Assembly (NCBI RefSeq): GCF_040605455.1
Contig: NZ_JBEXCV010000001.1
Coordinates: 62,001-126,000, forward strand
DNA: 64,000 nucleotides
Direction of reading: 5' to 3'
DNA from: Embleya sp040605455
Lineage (GTDB): Bacteria > Actinomycetota > Actinomycetes > Streptomycetales > Streptomycetaceae
This document shows positions 62,360-64,000 of the stretch, piece after piece (positions within the stretch are counted from its first letter, which is position 1; every line of letters begins with the position of its first letter). A program made the position numbers and the translations under genes. The notes beneath the pieces were generated by a model. It was not told the DNA's origin. It ran no database searches and worked only from the letters and a program-made list of their open reading frames with translations.

Positions 62360-64000
62360 CTACACGTGCCGATGTACGCGGACCTCCCACGGGCGCAGCA
62401 CCATCTCGTCGATCGGCCCCGCGTTGCCGAGTACGAGCGGCGCCCGCGCCCACTCCGCCGCCAGGTCGGCCGGCGCCGCCACCGCCTCGCCGGTGAAGTT
62501 GGCGAGCACGAGCAGCGTGGTGTCGCGGTGGCTGCGGGTGAAGGCGTACAGCCGTTCGTCGTCCGCGAGCAGCATGGTGAAATCGCCGTGTACCACCGCC
62601 GGTTCGGTGTGCCGGAGAGCTATCAGCCGGCGGTAGTGGTGATACACCGAATCCGGATCGGCCACCGCCGCAGCGGCGTTGATCGTGGTGTGGTTGGGGT
62701 TGACCGGCAGCCAGGGCGTGCCGGTGGTGAAGCCGGCGTGCTCGGACGCGTCCCACTGCATCGGCGTACGGGCGTTGTCCCGACCGCGTGCGCGCAGCCC
62801 GTCCAGCACCCGATCGGGGTCCTCGCCGGCCCGCACCGCCTGCGCGTAGTGGCCCAGCGCCTCGATGTCGTGTACGTCCTCGAACGTGGCGAACGGAGCG
62901 TTGGTCATGCCCAGTTCCTCGCCCTGATAGACGTAGGGCGTGCCGCGGTGCAGGTGCAGCACGGTGGCCAGCATGGTCGCCGAGCGCACCCGGTGTTCGG
63001 GGCCGTCGTCGCCGAACCGGGAGACGATCCTGGGCTGGTCGTGGTTGTTCCAGTACAGGCTGTTCCAGCCCACTTCGGCGAGGCCGGTCTGCCAGCGGCC
63101 CAGCGAGGTCTTGAGGTCGGTGAGCCGCAGTGGCCGCACGTCGAACTTGCTCCGGCCGAAGTCCAGTCCCACGTGCTCGAATTGGAAGACCATGTCCACC
63201 TCGCCGCGGGCCGGATCGGTGAACAGTCGGGCCTGCTCCAACGTCACCCCGGGCATCTCGCCCACGGTGAGCAGGCGTTCGGGCCGACCGGCGAAGACCT
63301 CGCGGTGCATCTCCCGGAGGTATTCGTGCACCCGAGGACCGCAGATGTAGTACGGCGAGCCGTCGCCGTACAGGCCGTCCCCGTGCAGCGGGCCGTCCGG
63401 GAGGTCGGGGTGCTTCGAGATCAGGTTGATCACGTCCATCCGGAAGCCGTCGACCCCGCGATCCAGCCACCATCGCATCAGCGCGTACACGGCCTGGCGG
63501 ACCTCGGGGTTCTCCCAGTTGAGGTCGGGCTGCTTGGGCGAGAACAGGTGCAGGTAGTACTCGTCGCTCGCGGCATCGTGCTGCCACGCCGACCCGGAGA
63601 AGAACGACCCCCAGTTGTTCGGCGCCGCACCCGGCGACCCCGCGCCGGGTGACCCCTCCCCCGCCCGATCGCCGGCCATGGCACCGTCCTTGCGTGCCCG
63701 CCGCCACCAATACCAGTCCCGCTTCGCGCTGTTCGGCCCCTCGCGCGACTCGCGGAACCACGGGTGCTCGTCGGAGGTGTGGTTGACCACCAGGTCCATC
63801 ACCAGCCGCATCCCGCGCTCGTGCACCGCAGCGAGCAACCGGTCGAAGTCGGCCAAAGTGCCGAACATAGGTTCGATGTCCCGGTAGTCGCTGATGTCGT
63901 AGCCGTTGTCGTCCTGTGGCGACGGGTACACCGGCGACAACCACAACACGTCCACCCCGAGGTCGGCCAGGTAGTCGAGTCGCGCGGTGATCCCGGCCAG
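62360..64000 (-). CDS. GH13 alpha-glucosidase (oligo-1,6-glucosidase type), 5' end beyond the window
   Basis: About 547 residues are visible; the N-terminal few tens lie outside. Conserved regions: VMDLVVNHTSDEHPWF (I), GFRMDVINLISK with the nucleophile Asp (II), TVGEMPGVTL with the acid/base Glu (III) and YWNNHDQPRIVSRFG (IV). GMTNAPFATFEDV and DNARTPMQWD are typical of alpha-glucosidases and trehalose-related hydrolases. An unusual insert of about 24 Gly/Ala/Pro-rich residues (DRAGEGSPGAGSPGAAP) sits where relatives have a short loop. It hydrolyses alpha-glucosides in the cytoplasm. Confidence 0.93.
   Translation of the reverse strand: MAGITARLDYLADLGVDVLWLSPVYPSPQDDNGYDISDYRDIEPMFGTLADFDRLLAAVHERGMRLVMDLVVNHTSDEHPWFRESREGPNSAKRDWYWWRRARKDGAMAGDRAGEGSPGAGSPGAAPNNWGSFFSGSAWQHDAASDEYYLHLFSPKQPDLNWENPEVRQAVYALMRWWLDRGVDGFRMDVINLISKHPDLPDGPLHGDGLYGDGSPYYICGPRVHEYLREMHREVFAGRPERLLTVGEMPGVTLEQARLFTDPARGEVDMVFQFEHVGLDFGRSKFDVRPLRLTDLKTSLGRWQTGLAEVGWNSLYWNNHDQPRIVSRFGDDGPEHRVRSATMLATVLHLHRGTPYVYQGEELGMTNAPFATFEDVHDIEALGHYAQAVRAGEDPDRVLDGLRARGRDNARTPMQWDASEHAGFTTGTPWLPVNPNHTTINAAAAVADPDSVYHHYRRLIALRHTEPAVVHGDFTMLLADDERLYAFTRSHRDTTLLVLANFTGEAVAAPADLAAEWARAPLVLGNAGPIDEMVLRPWEVRVHRHV

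Overview
The window is about 72% GC and gene-dense. Starts are often GTG with 4-base overlaps, and several families are typical of Streptomyces relatives: monomeric isocitrate dehydrogenase, snapalysin beside a divergent LysR gene, a SigE-type ECF factor with its own membrane partner, XRE regulators with long C-terminal regions, and a dispersed repeat built on CCGTCCGGCGCTTGAGGACA. I read it as chromosomal DNA from a Streptomycetaceae-like actinomycete. I saw no rRNA, tRNA, CRISPR array or intact insertion sequence. All calls come from reading the sequence; no database search was run.

Region 1 (1-10,560) is the highlight. Ten genes run leftward in one tightly overlapped operon: GNAT acyltransferase, lysine/ornithine N-hydroxylase, small cupin, DAO-type FAD oxidoreductase, ATP-grasp ligase, methionyl-tRNA-synthetase-like enzyme, MFS exporter, PLP alanine-racemase-fold enzyme, cytochrome P450 and a TetR regulator cut by the window edge. 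Lysine N-hydroxylase, cupin, MetRS-like enzyme and FAD oxidoreductase are the parts of the known hydrazine (N-N bond) forming route. There the cupin and MetRS-like parts form one didomain protein; here they are separate genes. The operon therefore looks like an undescribed pathway for a small N-N containing metabolite, with its own exporter, regulator and a palindromic operator at its head.

Region 2 (10,900-26,130) is mostly housekeeping and metabolism: monomeric isocitrate dehydrogenase with a strong terminator, a 2H phosphoesterase, a small Cys-rich protein, a NYN/PIN-like protein, snapalysin with its divergent LysR regulator, and a methionine salvage set (mtnB, mtnA, mtnD, mtnC). A sulfite-oxidase-like molybdoenzyme and its flavin reductase sit inside the salvage set. 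A GAF-LuxR regulator then lies divergent to an acyl-CoA synthetase. A 66-bp tandem repeat lies upstream of mtnD.

Region 3 (26,220-50,780) is transport and regulation: a broken Ser/Thr kinase remnant; a three-gene ABC exporter beside a NarL-type two-component system; an HhH-GPD protein; a DHA2 exporter with an HxlR regulator; several XRE, TetR, MerR and ECF regulators; a truncated XRE gene; a secreted HNH nuclease; a GbsR/MarR-regulated ABC exporter; a sugar porter; and a VanZ-like protein.

Region 4 (50,780-64,000) is a carbohydrate locus: a ROK repressor with its palindrome, a complete sugar ABC importer lacking only the ATPase, a GH4 glycosidase and a BadF-type kinase. These are followed by decayed tandem copies of the kinase 3' end, an MFS protein, a CEO-synthase-like dehydrogenase, a secreted protein and a GH13 glucosidase running off the right edge.
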